The position numbers and the translations under genes were made by a program. Below, piece by piece: positions 30,424-39,800 of a DNA stretch of 47,953 nt. The DNA comes from an uncultured Bacteroidales bacterium. Lineage in GTDB: Bacteria > Bacteroidota > Bacteroidia > Bacteroidales > P3. The stretch is taken from assembly GCA_937884485.1 (NCBI GenBank), contig CALGCG010000034.1, positions 1 to 47,953 of the forward strand. The letters run 5' to 3'. The stretch's first letter is position 1, and each line of letters starts with the position of its first letter. A model generated the notes under the pieces. That model saw only the letters and a program-made list of their open reading frames with translations. It was not told the origin of the DNA and searched no databases.

Positions 30424-31107
30424 ATGAAAAAGTTATCTTTTTGGACAATTTTTTTATTTGCGTCGCTTTTTGCCAGCGCGCAAAGTGTTATGAATCAGGG
30501 CGTAGATAAGAGTGGGGGTATGCGGGTTGTGATGACCACCAACTATGGCAAGATAGTGCTTTTGCTGTATGATGAGACTCAGTTGCACCGCGACAATTTC
30601 ATAAAATTGGTCCTCAACGGCACCTACGACGGTCTTCTTTTCCATCGCGTCATCGATAAGTTCATGATTCAGGGCGGCGATCCCAATTCGCGCAATGCCG
30701 AGCCGGGCAAAATGCTGGGTGACGGCACGTTGGGGTACAATATCCCTGCCGAGTTCCGGCCCCACCTGTTCCACAAGCGCGGTGCGCTCTGCGCCGCCCG
30801 CGAAGGCGACATGGTGAATCCGCGCAAGGAGTCGTCGGCATCGCAGTTCTATATTGTCCAGGGGCGTGTGTGGACCAACGAGGATCTGGACCGCATGGAA
30901 AACCAGATGGGCAAGAAGTTCTCCGACGAGCAGCGTAAAGTGTACACTACCGTCGGCGGCACGCCGCACTTGGACGGCGACTATACCGTCTACGGCGAAG
31001 TGATTGAGGGTATGGATGTTGTGGACAAGATTGCCGCTGTGGCACGCGACCGCTACGACCGTCCTCTCCAGGATGTCGTAATTAAAAGTATGAGAGTGAT
31101 TAAATAG
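30424..31107 (+). CDS. Cyclophilin-type peptidyl-prolyl isomerase, exported
   Basis: 227 residues. A signal peptide (KKLSFWTIFLFASLFASAQ) sends it to the periplasm. Residues about 33-225 are a cyclophilin: MTTNYGKIVLLLYDE, FHRVIDKFMIQGGDPN (active-site Arg and the FMIQGGD motif), GALCAAREGD, SSASQFYIV and HLDGDYTVYGEVIEGMDVVD. A roughly 35-residue insertion (WTNEDLDRMENQMGKKFSDE) is typical of bacteroidetal members. It helps proline-containing exported proteins fold. Ten bases precede pheS, so they may share a transcript. Confidence 0.95.
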   Translation: MKKLSFWTIFLFASLFASAQSVMNQGVDKSGGMRVVMTTNYGKIVLLLYDETQLHRDNFIKLVLNGTYDGLLFHRVIDKFMIQGGDPNSRNAEPGKMLGDGTLGYNIPAEFRPHLFHKRGALCAAREGDMVNPRKESSASQFYIVQGRVWTNEDLDRMENQMGKKFSDEQRKVYTTVGGTPHLDGDYTVYGEVIEGMDVVDKIAAVARDRYDRPLQDVVIKSMRVIK

Positions 31108-31117
31108 CTATTTAAAT

Positions 31118-32161
31118 ATGTTGAAAGATCTTATTGCAAAGTACATTGAAGAAATCCGTTCTACCCATATCGAGGAGTTCCAGGACAAGGCTGCCGAGGT
31201 GGAACAGTTCCGCGTCAAGTTCCTGGGCCGCAAGGGTGTGATGAACGAGTTGTTCGAGCAGTTCAAGGCGCTCCCCAACGACCAGAAGAAAGAGATGGGC
31301 ATCGCCCTCAACGAGCTGAAAAACGCCGCCTTGGCACGTGTCGAGGAGTTCAAGAACTTCGTCGAGGAGAAGATGGACGCCGAGGAGCACAACGATTTGA
31401 CGCTGCCCGCCGACTTCGCCGGACGCGGCAGCCGGCATGTGTTGTCGGTGACAATGAACGAGATAGCCGAGATATTTGCACGTATTGGTTTCACCGTCGA
31501 GGAGTCGGTGGAGATCGAGGACGACTGGCACCTGTTCTCGGCCCTGAACTTCCCTCCCGACCACCCCGCCCGCGACATGCAGGACACCTTCTTCGTTGAG
31601 AAAGAGGAGGGCAAGCAGGAGGTGGCGTTGAGAACGCACACCTCGTCGGTGCAGGTGCGTGTGATGGAGACCCATAAGCCCCCCATCCGCATCATCGCCC
31701 CCGGCCGCGTGTTCCGCAACGAGGCCATCAGCGCCCGCGCACACTGCATCTTCCACCAGGTGGAGGCCCTCTATGTCGACAAACATGTCACCTTCACCGA
31801 CCTGAAGCAGACGCTGCTCTACTTCGCCAAGGAGATGTTCGGCGAACAGACGCAGATACGCCTCAGACCCAGCTATTTCCCGTTTACCGAACCCAGCGCC
31901 GAGATGGATATTTCGTGTAATATCTGCGGTGGCAAGGGCTGCAATATCTGCAAGGGTACCGGCTGGCTGGAGATTCTTGGCTGCGGCATGGTGGACCCCA
32001 ACGTGCTGGAGGCTTGCGGCATCGACAGCAAAGAGTACAGCGGTTTCGCTCTCGGCATGGGTGTGGAGCGCATGGCGATGCTGAAATACCAGATCCGCGA
32101 CCTGCGTCTCTACTTCGAGAACGACCTGCGTTTCCTGCATCAGTTTGACAATATCATCTAA
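31118..32161 (+). CDS. pheS: Phenylalanine-tRNA ligase alpha subunit
   Basis: 347 residues. The N-terminal 100 residues are the coiled-coil tRNA-binding region (FLGRKGVMNELFEQFKALPN), then the class II core with SRHVLSVTMNEI, DDWHLFSALNFPPDHPARDM, the motif 2 area VFRNEAISARAHCIFHQVEA, and motif 3 GFALGMGVERMAML. CNICGGKGCNICKGTGW, a CxxC...CxxC insertion before LGCGMVDP, is one I know from other bacteroidetal PheS proteins. It pairs with PheT, which is not in the window. Essential for translation. Confidence 0.97.
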   Translation: MLKDLIAKYIEEIRSTHIEEFQDKAAEVEQFRVKFLGRKGVMNELFEQFKALPNDQKKEMGIALNELKNAALARVEEFKNFVEEKMDAEEHNDLTLPADFAGRGSRHVLSVTMNEIAEIFARIGFTVEESVEIEDDWHLFSALNFPPDHPARDMQDTFFVEKEEGKQEVALRTHTSSVQVRVMETHKPPIRIIAPGRVFRNEAISARAHCIFHQVEALYVDKHVTFTDLKQTLLYFAKEMFGEQTQIRLRPSYFPFTEPSAEMDISCNICGGKGCNICKGTGWLEILGCGMVDPNVLEACGIDSKEYSGFALGMGVERMAMLKYQIRDLRLYFENDLRFLHQFDNII

Positions 32162-32173
32162 GACTATAACATT

Positions 32174-32524
32174 TTGGCTACCATCGAGATAAATGAAATG
32201 CGCTTCTATGCGCATCATGGTTGTTTTGAACAGGAACGCGCCATCGGGACGCACTTCCGTGTGGACCTTGTGTTCGAGACCGATACAACGAAGGCGGAAG
32301 TGTCTGACAACATTGAAGATACGGTAAGCTATCTGGATGTGTACCAGGTGGTGAAACGCGAGATGGAAATCCCCTCCAATTTGCTGGAGCATGTGGCCCG
32401 CAGGATAGGGGAGGGGGTAAGGTCCTCGTTTCCGGCGGTGACGTCGGTGAGAGTGAAGGTGAGTAAGCTCAATCCGCCGCTGGGAGGCCAGATGGAGTCT
32501 GTGAGTGTGACGGTGGCGTTATAG
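32174..32524 (+). CDS. folB: Dihydroneopterin aldolase (TTG start)
   Basis: 116 residues. It cleaves 7,8-dihydroneopterin to 6-hydroxymethyldihydropterin and glycolaldehyde in folate synthesis. Family motifs: MRFYAHHGCFEQERAIG (catalytic Glu region), VSYLDVYQVV (Tyr), LLEHVARRIGEG and RVKVSKLNPP (catalytic Lys). The first codon is TTG; the next ATG (32195) would remove the first conserved strand (ATIEINE). It starts 12 nt after pheS, so it is translated from that transcript. The 3' end overlaps convergent radC by 6 nt. Confidence 0.92.
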   Translation: MATIEINEMRFYAHHGCFEQERAIGTHFRVDLVFETDTTKAEVSDNIEDTVSYLDVYQVVKREMEIPSNLLEHVARRIGEGVRSSFPAVTSVRVKVSKLNPPLGGQMESVSVTVAL

Positions 32525-33232
32525 GTAGCCGTTGTCGTGGAAACTGAAATAGTCGGTCTTCCCATGGGGACCGATGGCTATGATCAGGTGCTCTCGGAGC
32601 TTGATGTCGAGGAGTTTACCTGCCTCAAGTATTCTGTTTGTCAGTTTTTTGTCATCGAGGCTGGCGGTGAGTGAGCCGGAGGGGTGGTTGTGTGCGACCA
32701 TCAGTGCTACGGCCTTGTTTTCGACGGCGCCGCGGAAAAGCACGCGCAGGTCGACGGGGGTCCCCGTGATGCCACCCATCGATATCCGTTGCCGGCCCAG
32801 AACTTTGCCCCGGTTGCTGAGATACACGGCCCAGAACTCCTCGTGGTCGAGGTCGGCAATCAGAGGGGCCATGTAGGAGAAAAGGTCCCGGCTGTCGTTG
32901 ATAATCACCTCTTTGTCGTTGCCTATCTCGCCATGCATGCGCCAGCCCAGCTCGAGGGCGGCCATGAGGGTCGTGGCCTTGGCCGGTCCGACACCCTTGA
33001 TGGCGCTCAGCTGCTTGAATTCCATCTGGGACATGGTGGTGAGCTTGTTGCCTGAGAATGAGAGCACTTCTTTGGAAACCTCCACGACGCTCTTGCCCCG
33101 AAGTCCGCTTCTCAGCAGGATGGCTATCAACTCTGCATTGGTCAGCTCTTTTTTGCCCTTGGCGAGCATCTTTTCGCGTGGTTTGTCCTCGTCGGCCCAA
33201 TCTTTCAGTGTGAGAGATTTTTTTTCGTTCAT
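32519..33232 (-). CDS. radC: RadC/JAB-domain protein
   Basis: 237 residues. N-terminal helix-hairpin-helix-like region (LTNAELIAILLRSGLRGKSV, LSAIKGVGPAKATTLMAALE) and a C-terminal MPN/JAMM domain with HNHPSGSLTASLDD, giving the H-x-H...D metal site, and the upstream Glu in DHEEFWAVYL. RadC proteins were once tied to DNA repair; the true role is uncertain, and JAMM domains suggest a metal peptidase-like activity. Its own promoter is at 33261-33268. Confidence 0.95.
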   Translation of the reverse strand: MNEKKSLTLKDWADEDKPREKMLAKGKKELTNAELIAILLRSGLRGKSVVEVSKEVLSFSGNKLTTMSQMEFKQLSAIKGVGPAKATTLMAALELGWRMHGEIGNDKEVIINDSRDLFSYMAPLIADLDHEEFWAVYLSNRGKVLGRQRISMGGITGTPVDLRVLFRGAVENKAVALMVAHNHPSGSLTASLDDKKLTNRILEAGKLLDIKLREHLIIAIGPHGKTDYFSFHDNGYL

Positions 33233-33260
33233 ATCTTGCTGTTATTCTACAATTTTTGTG

Positions 33261-33268
33261 CAAAGATA
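33261..33268 (-). promoter_or_regulatory. -7 promoter element (TATCTTTG) of radC
   Basis: TATCTTTGC on the minus strand, 28 nt before the ATG, divergent from the secDF promoter about 45 bp away. Confidence 0.72.
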
Positions 33269-33311
33269 CATGTTTTTTTTGGATTTCCATTGCCATGTCA
33301 AATATTTTTCT

Positions 33312-33319
33312 TATTTTTG
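33312..33319 (+). promoter_or_regulatory. -7 promoter element (TATTTTTG) of secDF
   Basis: TATTTTTGC, 48 nt before the secDF ATG at 33367. The leader is AT-rich (AATATAATAAAAAACATAAA), as is common ahead of strongly translated bacteroidetal genes without a Shine-Dalgarno site. Confidence 0.7.
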
Positions 33320-33366
33320 CACATTCAAAGTGAATATAATAAAAAACATAAATTTATAGATAAAGT

Positions 33367-36300
33367 ATGCAGAATAAAGGACTTATCAAATTTTTAGCTT
33401 GGGCTTTTGCTGCAGTATGTTTGTTCCAATTGTCGTTTACAATTGTGACAAACGTTGTTCAGAGCAAAGCCAAAACTGACGCCAAGAACTACGTTAACAG
33501 TGAGCCGGTGCAAAAGCTGATTGCTGACAGAAGCAAAAATCAGTTCGACACCCAGTTCCTCACGGACTCCCTGATGAATGCCCGTCAAGCTCACTACCTG
33601 GACTCCATGGCCACTGAGAAGGTTTATCTCGGCTACACCTACCGTGAGTGCCAAGGTCGCGAAATCAATCTCGGTCTTGACCTGAAGGGCGGTATGAATG
33701 TGATGCTGGAGGTTTCGACGGTCGATGTCGTTCGTGCCCTGGCCACTACAAACGCTGAGGACCCCACTTTCGTAAAAGCTGTCGACAACGCTCTTGCCAA
33801 ACAGAAAGTGACCACCAACCGCGATTTTGTTTCTCTCTTCTACGAGGAGATTGTCGCTCTTGACCCCAATGTCTCGCTCGCTTCCATTTTCAGCAGCGGC
33901 GACCTTCGCGACAAAATCAAGATGGGTGACAACAACGACGACGTGATTGCTGCTGTCCGCGCTGAGGCTTCCGACGCTTACGACCGTACTTATCAAATCA
34001 TCAGCAAGCGTATCGACAAGTTCGGTGTCGCCCAGCCTACGATTCAGAAGTTGAGTGCTTCGGAGCGTATCCTGGTTGAGCTTCCCGGTGTCAAGGATCC
34101 GGAGCGTGTGCGCAAACTCCTCAAAGGTACTGCCCAGCTCGAATTCTGGCAGACCTACGACAATGCCGAGGCTTACCGCTTCCTTGAAGCTGCCGACAAA
34201 TATTTGGCTTCCGTCCAGGGTGGCGAAAAGGCTGTGGAAAGCGATACCGCAGTGAGTGAGACCGCCGACAGCAGTTCGCTGGTTGACCAGCTGGCTGTCG
34301 ACAATACTTCTGCTCAGGGTGGTGACAATCAAGACCTGGCCAAGACACATCCGTTGTTTGCCCTTTTGATGCCCTATGTCGGTCCTAACGGCCAGATTGT
34401 CCCCGGTCCCATCGTCGGACTTGCTCATGACAAAGACCGTGCCGCCATTGATGCCATGTTGGCTCAGGCTGCTGCACGCAAGGTGTTTGATAGCCGTTCG
34501 GTGAAATTCCTGTGGTCCAATAAGGCCGACGAACACTTCAACAACATGGGTGGTGATATGTTCGTGCTCTATGCTATCAAGATTACCACACGCGACGGCG
34601 CTCCTCTACTGGATGGTAGCTGCATCTCCGATGCCCGCCAGGATTTCTCGACCAATGGTAAGAGTGAAGTTTCTATGACAATGAATAGCGCGGGCGCGCG
34701 CGACTGGAAGCGCATCACTGGCGAAAATGTCGGAAAATGCATCGCCATCGTGCTGGACGACCTGGTCTATTCCGCCCCCACCGTGAATGGCGAGATTGCT
34801 GGTGGCCGTTCTTCCATCACCGGCGACTTCTCGCTGGAAGAGGCTAAAGACCTTGCCAATATCCTGAAGAGCGGTAAGCTCCCTGCCCCCGCCAATATCG
34901 TTTCCGAGGCTGTGGTTGGTCCTTCGCTCGGTCAGGAATCCATCCGCAATGGTCTTTGGTCGTTCATTCTGGCTTTCATCATTGTGCTCATCTACATGGT
35001 CATCTTCTACAACCGTGCCGGTTGGGTGTCTGTGATTGCTCTTATTATTAATGTATTCCTTCTTATTGGTGTTCTCGCTTCGATTGGTTCTGTCCTTACC
35101 CTTCCGGGCATCGCCGGTATTGTGCTGACAATGGCTATGGCTGTTGACGGCAACGTTATCATCTATGAGCGTGTGAAGGAAGAGTTGCGCGCAGGTGCCA
35201 GTCTTTCCACTGCCGTCGAGAACGGTTTCAAGAATGCTTACTCTGCTATCATTGATGGCCAGGTGACTACCTTCTTGCTGGGTATCGTGCTGATCATGTT
35301 CGGCTCCGGCGCTGTCCAGGGCTTTGCCGTTACTCTCTGCATCGGTATTGTGACTTCCTTGTTCACCTCCATCTTCATTACCCGTTTGATTATTGATTCC
35401 CGCCTGAACCATAAGCGCTCGATGAATTTCTCGTTCTCTTTCTCGGAGAATTTCCTGCGCGATGTGCATATCGACTTCCTTGGCAAGCGCAAAGTGTTCT
35501 ACGCTATTGGCGGTATCGCCATTGCGGTCTGCCTCGCCTTTGTCTTCACCAAGGGTCTTGACAGGGGTATTGATTTCTCCGGCGGACGTTCTTATGTTGT
35601 CCGTTTTGACCAGCCCGTCAATGAAAATGAGGTTCGTTCGATGTTGGCTGAACAGTTTGATAATGACGCTCCCGAGGTGAAGTCCTATGGCCCCAGCAAT
35701 CAGGTGAAGGTTACTACGGGCTATAAGATTGATGAGGACGGTGATGAGGTGAAGAGCGAGATTGTAGACAAACTCTTTGCTGGTTGCCAGAAGTTCTTCA
35801 AGACTCCTATCACTGTTGATGAGTTCGCCTCTACGGAAACAAATCCGTTCGGTATCATCCAGTCTGACCAGTTCGGTGCCGGTGTCGCTCACGACAATCT
35901 TGTGCATTCTATCTGGGCTGTGTTGGGCGGTCTGCTTGTCATGTTCGTGTACATCGGTCTCCGTTTCCGCAGCTGGCGTTTCGGCGTTGGATCGGTTACT
36001 GCCTTGGCGCACGATACCATCCTGGTTATCGGTATCTTCTCGATACTCGGCGGTCTTCTCCCCTTTAACCTGGAGCTCGACCAGTACTTCATCTCGGCAG
36101 TCCTGACGGTCATCGGATATTCTATCAATGCCACTGTGGTTATTTTTGACCGCGTGCGTGAGTATCGTAAGCTTTATCCGAAGCGTGACCTTATGACCCA
36201 TATGAACGATGCCATTAACTCCACGTTGGCTCGTACCGTCAATACCTCTGGTACCACTTTTGTCACCCTGCTGATGATGTTCATCTTCGGTGGCGAGGTT

Positions 36301-36429
36301 ATCCGTGGATTCATTTTCGCTCTCCTTGTCGGTGTCCTCGTGGGCGTCTTCTCGTCGCTCTGCATCGCAAGTGCTGTCGTTTATGAAATCTCCGGCAAAG
36401 AAAAGACCAAAGCTTTGGCTGAGAAGTAA
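33367..36429 (+). CDS. secDF: Protein translocase SecDF fusion
   Basis: 1020 residues joining SecD and SecF, with twelve membrane segments expected. It uses the proton motive force to pull exported proteins across the inner membrane after SecYEG. SecD part: N-terminal segment at about 7-27, the periplasmic P1 domain (REINLGLDLKGGMNVMLEV, KRIDKFGVAQPTIQKL), ADEHFNNMGGDMF to SCISDARQDF, then six-helix region beginning about 520. SecF part begins near 685 (HIDFLGKRKVFYAIGGIAIA, GLDRGIDFSGGRSYVVRF) and ends at VYEISGKEK. GGDNVI-type motifs in TM4 (AMAVDGNVIIYERVKEEL) and SINATVVIFDRVREYR are present. Codon use is T-ending, a mark of high expression. Confidence 0.97.
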   Translation: MQNKGLIKFLAWAFAAVCLFQLSFTIVTNVVQSKAKTDAKNYVNSEPVQKLIADRSKNQFDTQFLTDSLMNARQAHYLDSMATEKVYLGYTYRECQGREINLGLDLKGGMNVMLEVSTVDVVRALATTNAEDPTFVKAVDNALAKQKVTTNRDFVSLFYEEIVALDPNVSLASIFSSGDLRDKIKMGDNNDDVIAAVRAEASDAYDRTYQIISKRIDKFGVAQPTIQKLSASERILVELPGVKDPERVRKLLKGTAQLEFWQTYDNAEAYRFLEAADKYLASVQGGEKAVESDTAVSETADSSSLVDQLAVDNTSAQGGDNQDLAKTHPLFALLMPYVGPNGQIVPGPIVGLAHDKDRAAIDAMLAQAAARKVFDSRSVKFLWSNKADEHFNNMGGDMFVLYAIKITTRDGAPLLDGSCISDARQDFSTNGKSEVSMTMNSAGARDWKRITGENVGKCIAIVLDDLVYSAPTVNGEIAGGRSSITGDFSLEEAKDLANILKSGKLPAPANIVSEAVVGPSLGQESIRNGLWSFILAFIIVLIYMVIFYNRAGWVSVIALIINVFLLIGVLASIGSVLTLPGIAGIVLTMAMAVDGNVIIYERVKEELRAGASLSTAVENGFKNAYSAIIDGQVTTFLLGIVLIMFGSGAVQGFAVTLCIGIVTSLFTSIFITRLIIDSRLNHKRSMNFSFSFSENFLRDVHIDFLGKRKVFYAIGGIAIAVCLAFVFTKGLDRGIDFSGGRSYVVRFDQPVNENEVRSMLAEQFDNDAPEVKSYGPSNQVKVTTGYKIDEDGDEVKSEIVDKLFAGCQKFFKTPITVDEFASTETNPFGIIQSDQFGAGVAHDNLVHSIWAVLGGLLVMFVYIGLRFRSWRFGVGSVTALAHDTILVIGIFSILGGLLPFNLELDQYFISAVLTVIGYSINATVVIFDRVREYRKLYPKRDLMTHMNDAINSTLARTVNTSGTTFVTLLMMFIFGGEVIRGFIFALLVGVLVGVFSSLCIASAVVYEISGKEKTKALAEK

Positions 36430-36463
36430 TAATATTGAGTTCAATATTATATAGTAAGTAATA

Positions 36464-36829
36464 ATGAGTGTTTCGACCATACTGATCATCCTCCTGCTTG
36501 TTGGGTATTCGCTTTATGCGAAGAGACTCAAAAAGGCAATGACTGCTGCTTCGGCTGCAGAAGAGGCTCCCTCTCTTGAGGATGATCAGGATGGTATGTT
36601 CTATGAAGAATACGAAGAGAAAAAGGAGGAACATGAGTTTTTTACTTACGAAGCAGAAAAGACTCAGGTTCCTGTACAGAAGAGCACTCCGACCGTTAAA
36701 CCGCGTCCTGTGGTTGCCGCTGTGGAAGAGGAACCCCTGCGTCCTCAGTTTGACCTTCGACAGGCTGTTATTGCTCAGGTAATATTGAACAATGGATATA
36801 TACACGAAATAAATCAACAAAATCAATAA
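36464..36829 (+). CDS. Small membrane-anchored acidic protein
   Basis: 121 residues: an N-terminal membrane segment (TILIILLLVGYSLYAKRLKK) followed by an acidic disordered stretch (EEAPSLEDDQDGMFYEEYEE) and a C-terminal helix (RQAVIAQVILNNGYIHEINQ). It follows secDF by 34 nt and precedes the TonB-receptor-like gene by 19 nt, so it belongs to the same expressed run. It is not YajC by sequence, though its place after secDF suggests a link with export. Function unknown. Confidence 0.65.
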   Translation: MSVSTILIILLLVGYSLYAKRLKKAMTAASAAEEAPSLEDDQDGMFYEEYEEKKEEHEFFTYEAEKTQVPVQKSTPTVKPRPVVAAVEEEPLRPQFDLRQAVIAQVILNNGYIHEINQQNQ

Positions 36830-36848
36830 CTCTTAACATGTAAATGCA

Positions 36849-39800
36849 ATGAGAATGTTTAGAAAAGTACTATTGACATTCGGACTCTTGCTGATGGCTG
36901 AAATGGCTGCCTTTGCTCAAGGCACTATGAAGGGAACCATTACTGACAAAAAGACAAATGAGGCTCTGCCTTTTGTCAATGTCGTGGTCAAGCAGGACGG
37001 CAAACAAGTGCAAGGCGGTACGACCGATTTCGATGGTGTTTTCACCATCAAAGGATTGGCCGTCGGTACGTATGACATCGAAGTAAGTTCGGTGGGCTAC
37101 AACCGCTATCAACGCACCGGTATCCAAGTGAAGGCTTCGGGCTTTACTGTTGTCGATATCCAGCTTAGCTCTGGTGCGACGAACCTTGATGAAATTGTTA
37201 TCGAAGCGGACAAGGTGCCTATCATTGAGGTAGGTACGCCAGAGTCTGGCCAGCGTATGTCTGCCGAGGACATCCAGCACATGCCGGGTAACTCTGTCGA
37301 TGCTATCGTTGCCGCCGTTGGTGGTATGGGTTATAGCGATGGTGGTACCAGTACTGCCCGTGGTGAGGGCGGCATGGTAACCATGCAGGGTGGCGTCCGT
37401 AAGCGTACGGGTGTCAATGTTCCTAAAGATGCTATCGCTGAAATTCAGGTTATCCTTGGTGGTACGCCTGCCAGTATCGGTGAGGCTATTGGTGGTACAC
37501 AGATTATCACCCTCAAACCGCCGACCAGCACTTTCCAGGGTTTGGTCCGTTGGGAAGGTTATCTTGACTATCGTCTTCTTAACACTCTGGTTGTCTATCT
37601 TACCGGTCCTGTTTACAAGGTTCCTATTAAGGACGAAAACGGCAGTGTTACCGGTGACCGCACGCTTGTCGGTTTCCGCTTCACGGGTCAGGCAAACTAT
37701 CGTAACTGGCCATACTATCGTGCCCGCGGTTACGAATACCAGATTGTTGATGACGACATTGTCAACTATATCGAACAGAATCCTCTGACGTACGACCCTC
37801 TGACCGGAGGAACCAACTATACTGCCGAGACCATTCTCCGTCGGAATTCGTTCCATACCATAACTCGTCTCACCTCTGACGATTTTATCTCGTCGAGTCG
37901 TGTGCCCGATTTGCAGTACTATAGCATTGGACTCGAGGGTGCTCTCGATTTCCGCTTCTCCGAGTATACCAGCCTCGTGGTCACGGGTGAGTTTAGCGCT
38001 GTACATTCTCCCGGAGGCGGTATTTCTCCTTTGACCATGCCTCTCGTTGGCAATGGCGTTGGAGAGAGCAAGAACATGGTGTTGACCGTTGATTTTACCC
38101 AGCGTTTCAAAGATGCTCAGGTGACCAACGAGGAAGAAGCTCAGGCTACCTCCCCCATCAAGAATGTGATGTACAATATCACTGCCATGGTCAACCGTTA
38201 TACTTCAAAATCTTATAACGAAAGTCATGGCTCCAGTATTGACGATGTCTTTAAATATGGTTACATCGGCAAATTCATCACCGAGCAGACTCCCAGCTGG
38301 GAAGACAAGCTGATTGATTATTATGGCACTCAGCGTTGGGCCAAGGTTCAGAACGCATGGCGTGACAACGTGACCTATGTCCCGGGTAGTGGTATTTACA
38401 ACCCCATTCTCGCCAACTACAATGAACAGCTCTTCACCAGTTCCGAGTTTGAGGATGTGCGCCAGAACCTTTTCGCCATGGACTACATCCGTCAGTATAA
38501 AGGACTCTACAATGGTGACTCCCCCTCCAATATCTATGGTCTGTTGAACAATGTTGGTATTCAGTCCAGCAGCTATGCTCTTAGCCAGGATGACTATCTC
38601 TACCTTTCCGCCAAGGCTTCTGCCGATATCTATGGCCATGAAATCGAGATTGGTTTCCAGTATGACCAGATGTGGAATTCTTATTATGGATTGGGTGCTT
38701 ACAGCCTGTGGACTCTCATGCGCAACAATGCCAATACCCACATCCAGCAGCTTGACCTCGACAATCCCATTTACGAGACTCGTGGTTCGCAGTTGTATGT
38801 CCGTTATAACCGCCTGCTTGATTCCGAGCAGCAGACCCATTTCGACCGCGCTTTCCGTGATTACCTTATCACCAACGGTTTCACGCAGACCAATGGCACT
38901 CCTATCGATGAGTACACATGGATCGATATAGACCGTTACATGCCTGAGGACTTTGCCAAGGCTGGTGGTCTTGACATGTTCTCCTCGGATGAGCTCTTCA
39001 ATAGCGGTAACTCGATTGTTTCCTACTATGGTTACGATCATACCGGTGAGAAATACAGCGGATCCAATTGGAGCCTTGAGAACTTCTTCAACCCCTCCGA
39101 TGGCAAGTATCGCTACCTGCCCGCCTTCTCGCCCATCTATGCTGCCGGTTACATCCAGGATAAGTTCTATTTCCAGGATCTTATCTTCAACGTCGGTGTC
39201 CGTGTCGACTACTTCAACGGCAACCAGTATGTCTTGAAAGACCCCTATCTGCTTTATGAATCTTACACTGTCGCAGACCTTCGCCGCGATCCCAGCCTGA
39301 TTGGCGGTGGTGGCCAGTATCTCAACAATGCTGGTGACGATTGGGTGCCCTATGTCGACCAGGTTTCTTCTGCCGAAGGTGCCAGCAAGCCTGTCATTAA
39401 AGGTTATCGTGACCAGAGCGGCAAGTGGTACAATGCTGACGGTGTGGAGCAGATCAACACCAGTGCCATCAATGGTAATTCTGGTAAGCCTACTCCTTAT
39501 TATACCAGCCGTGGTCTTTCTGCCATTGCAAACCGTACCATTGGTACCGAGGCCTTTGAACGTTACACTCCCCAGATTGTTGCTATGCCTCGTATCGCAT
39601 TCTCTTTCCCCATTGGTGAGAAATCGCAGTTCAAGGCCAGTTACGACATTATCGCCCGTCGTCCTTCTGGCGGTTGGTCTGCCAGCTATGTCGACTACCT
39701 CTTCATGTCGCAGATCTCCAGCACCAACAACCCCAACCTGAAGCCTGAGCGCATCACCAACTATGAGCTTGGTTTCCAGCAGGCCCTCAATGATAACTCC

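Noticed and set aside
36464..36829. YajC
   Set aside because: Position near secDF and one membrane segment fit, but the acidic tail and sequence do not match the YajC family.
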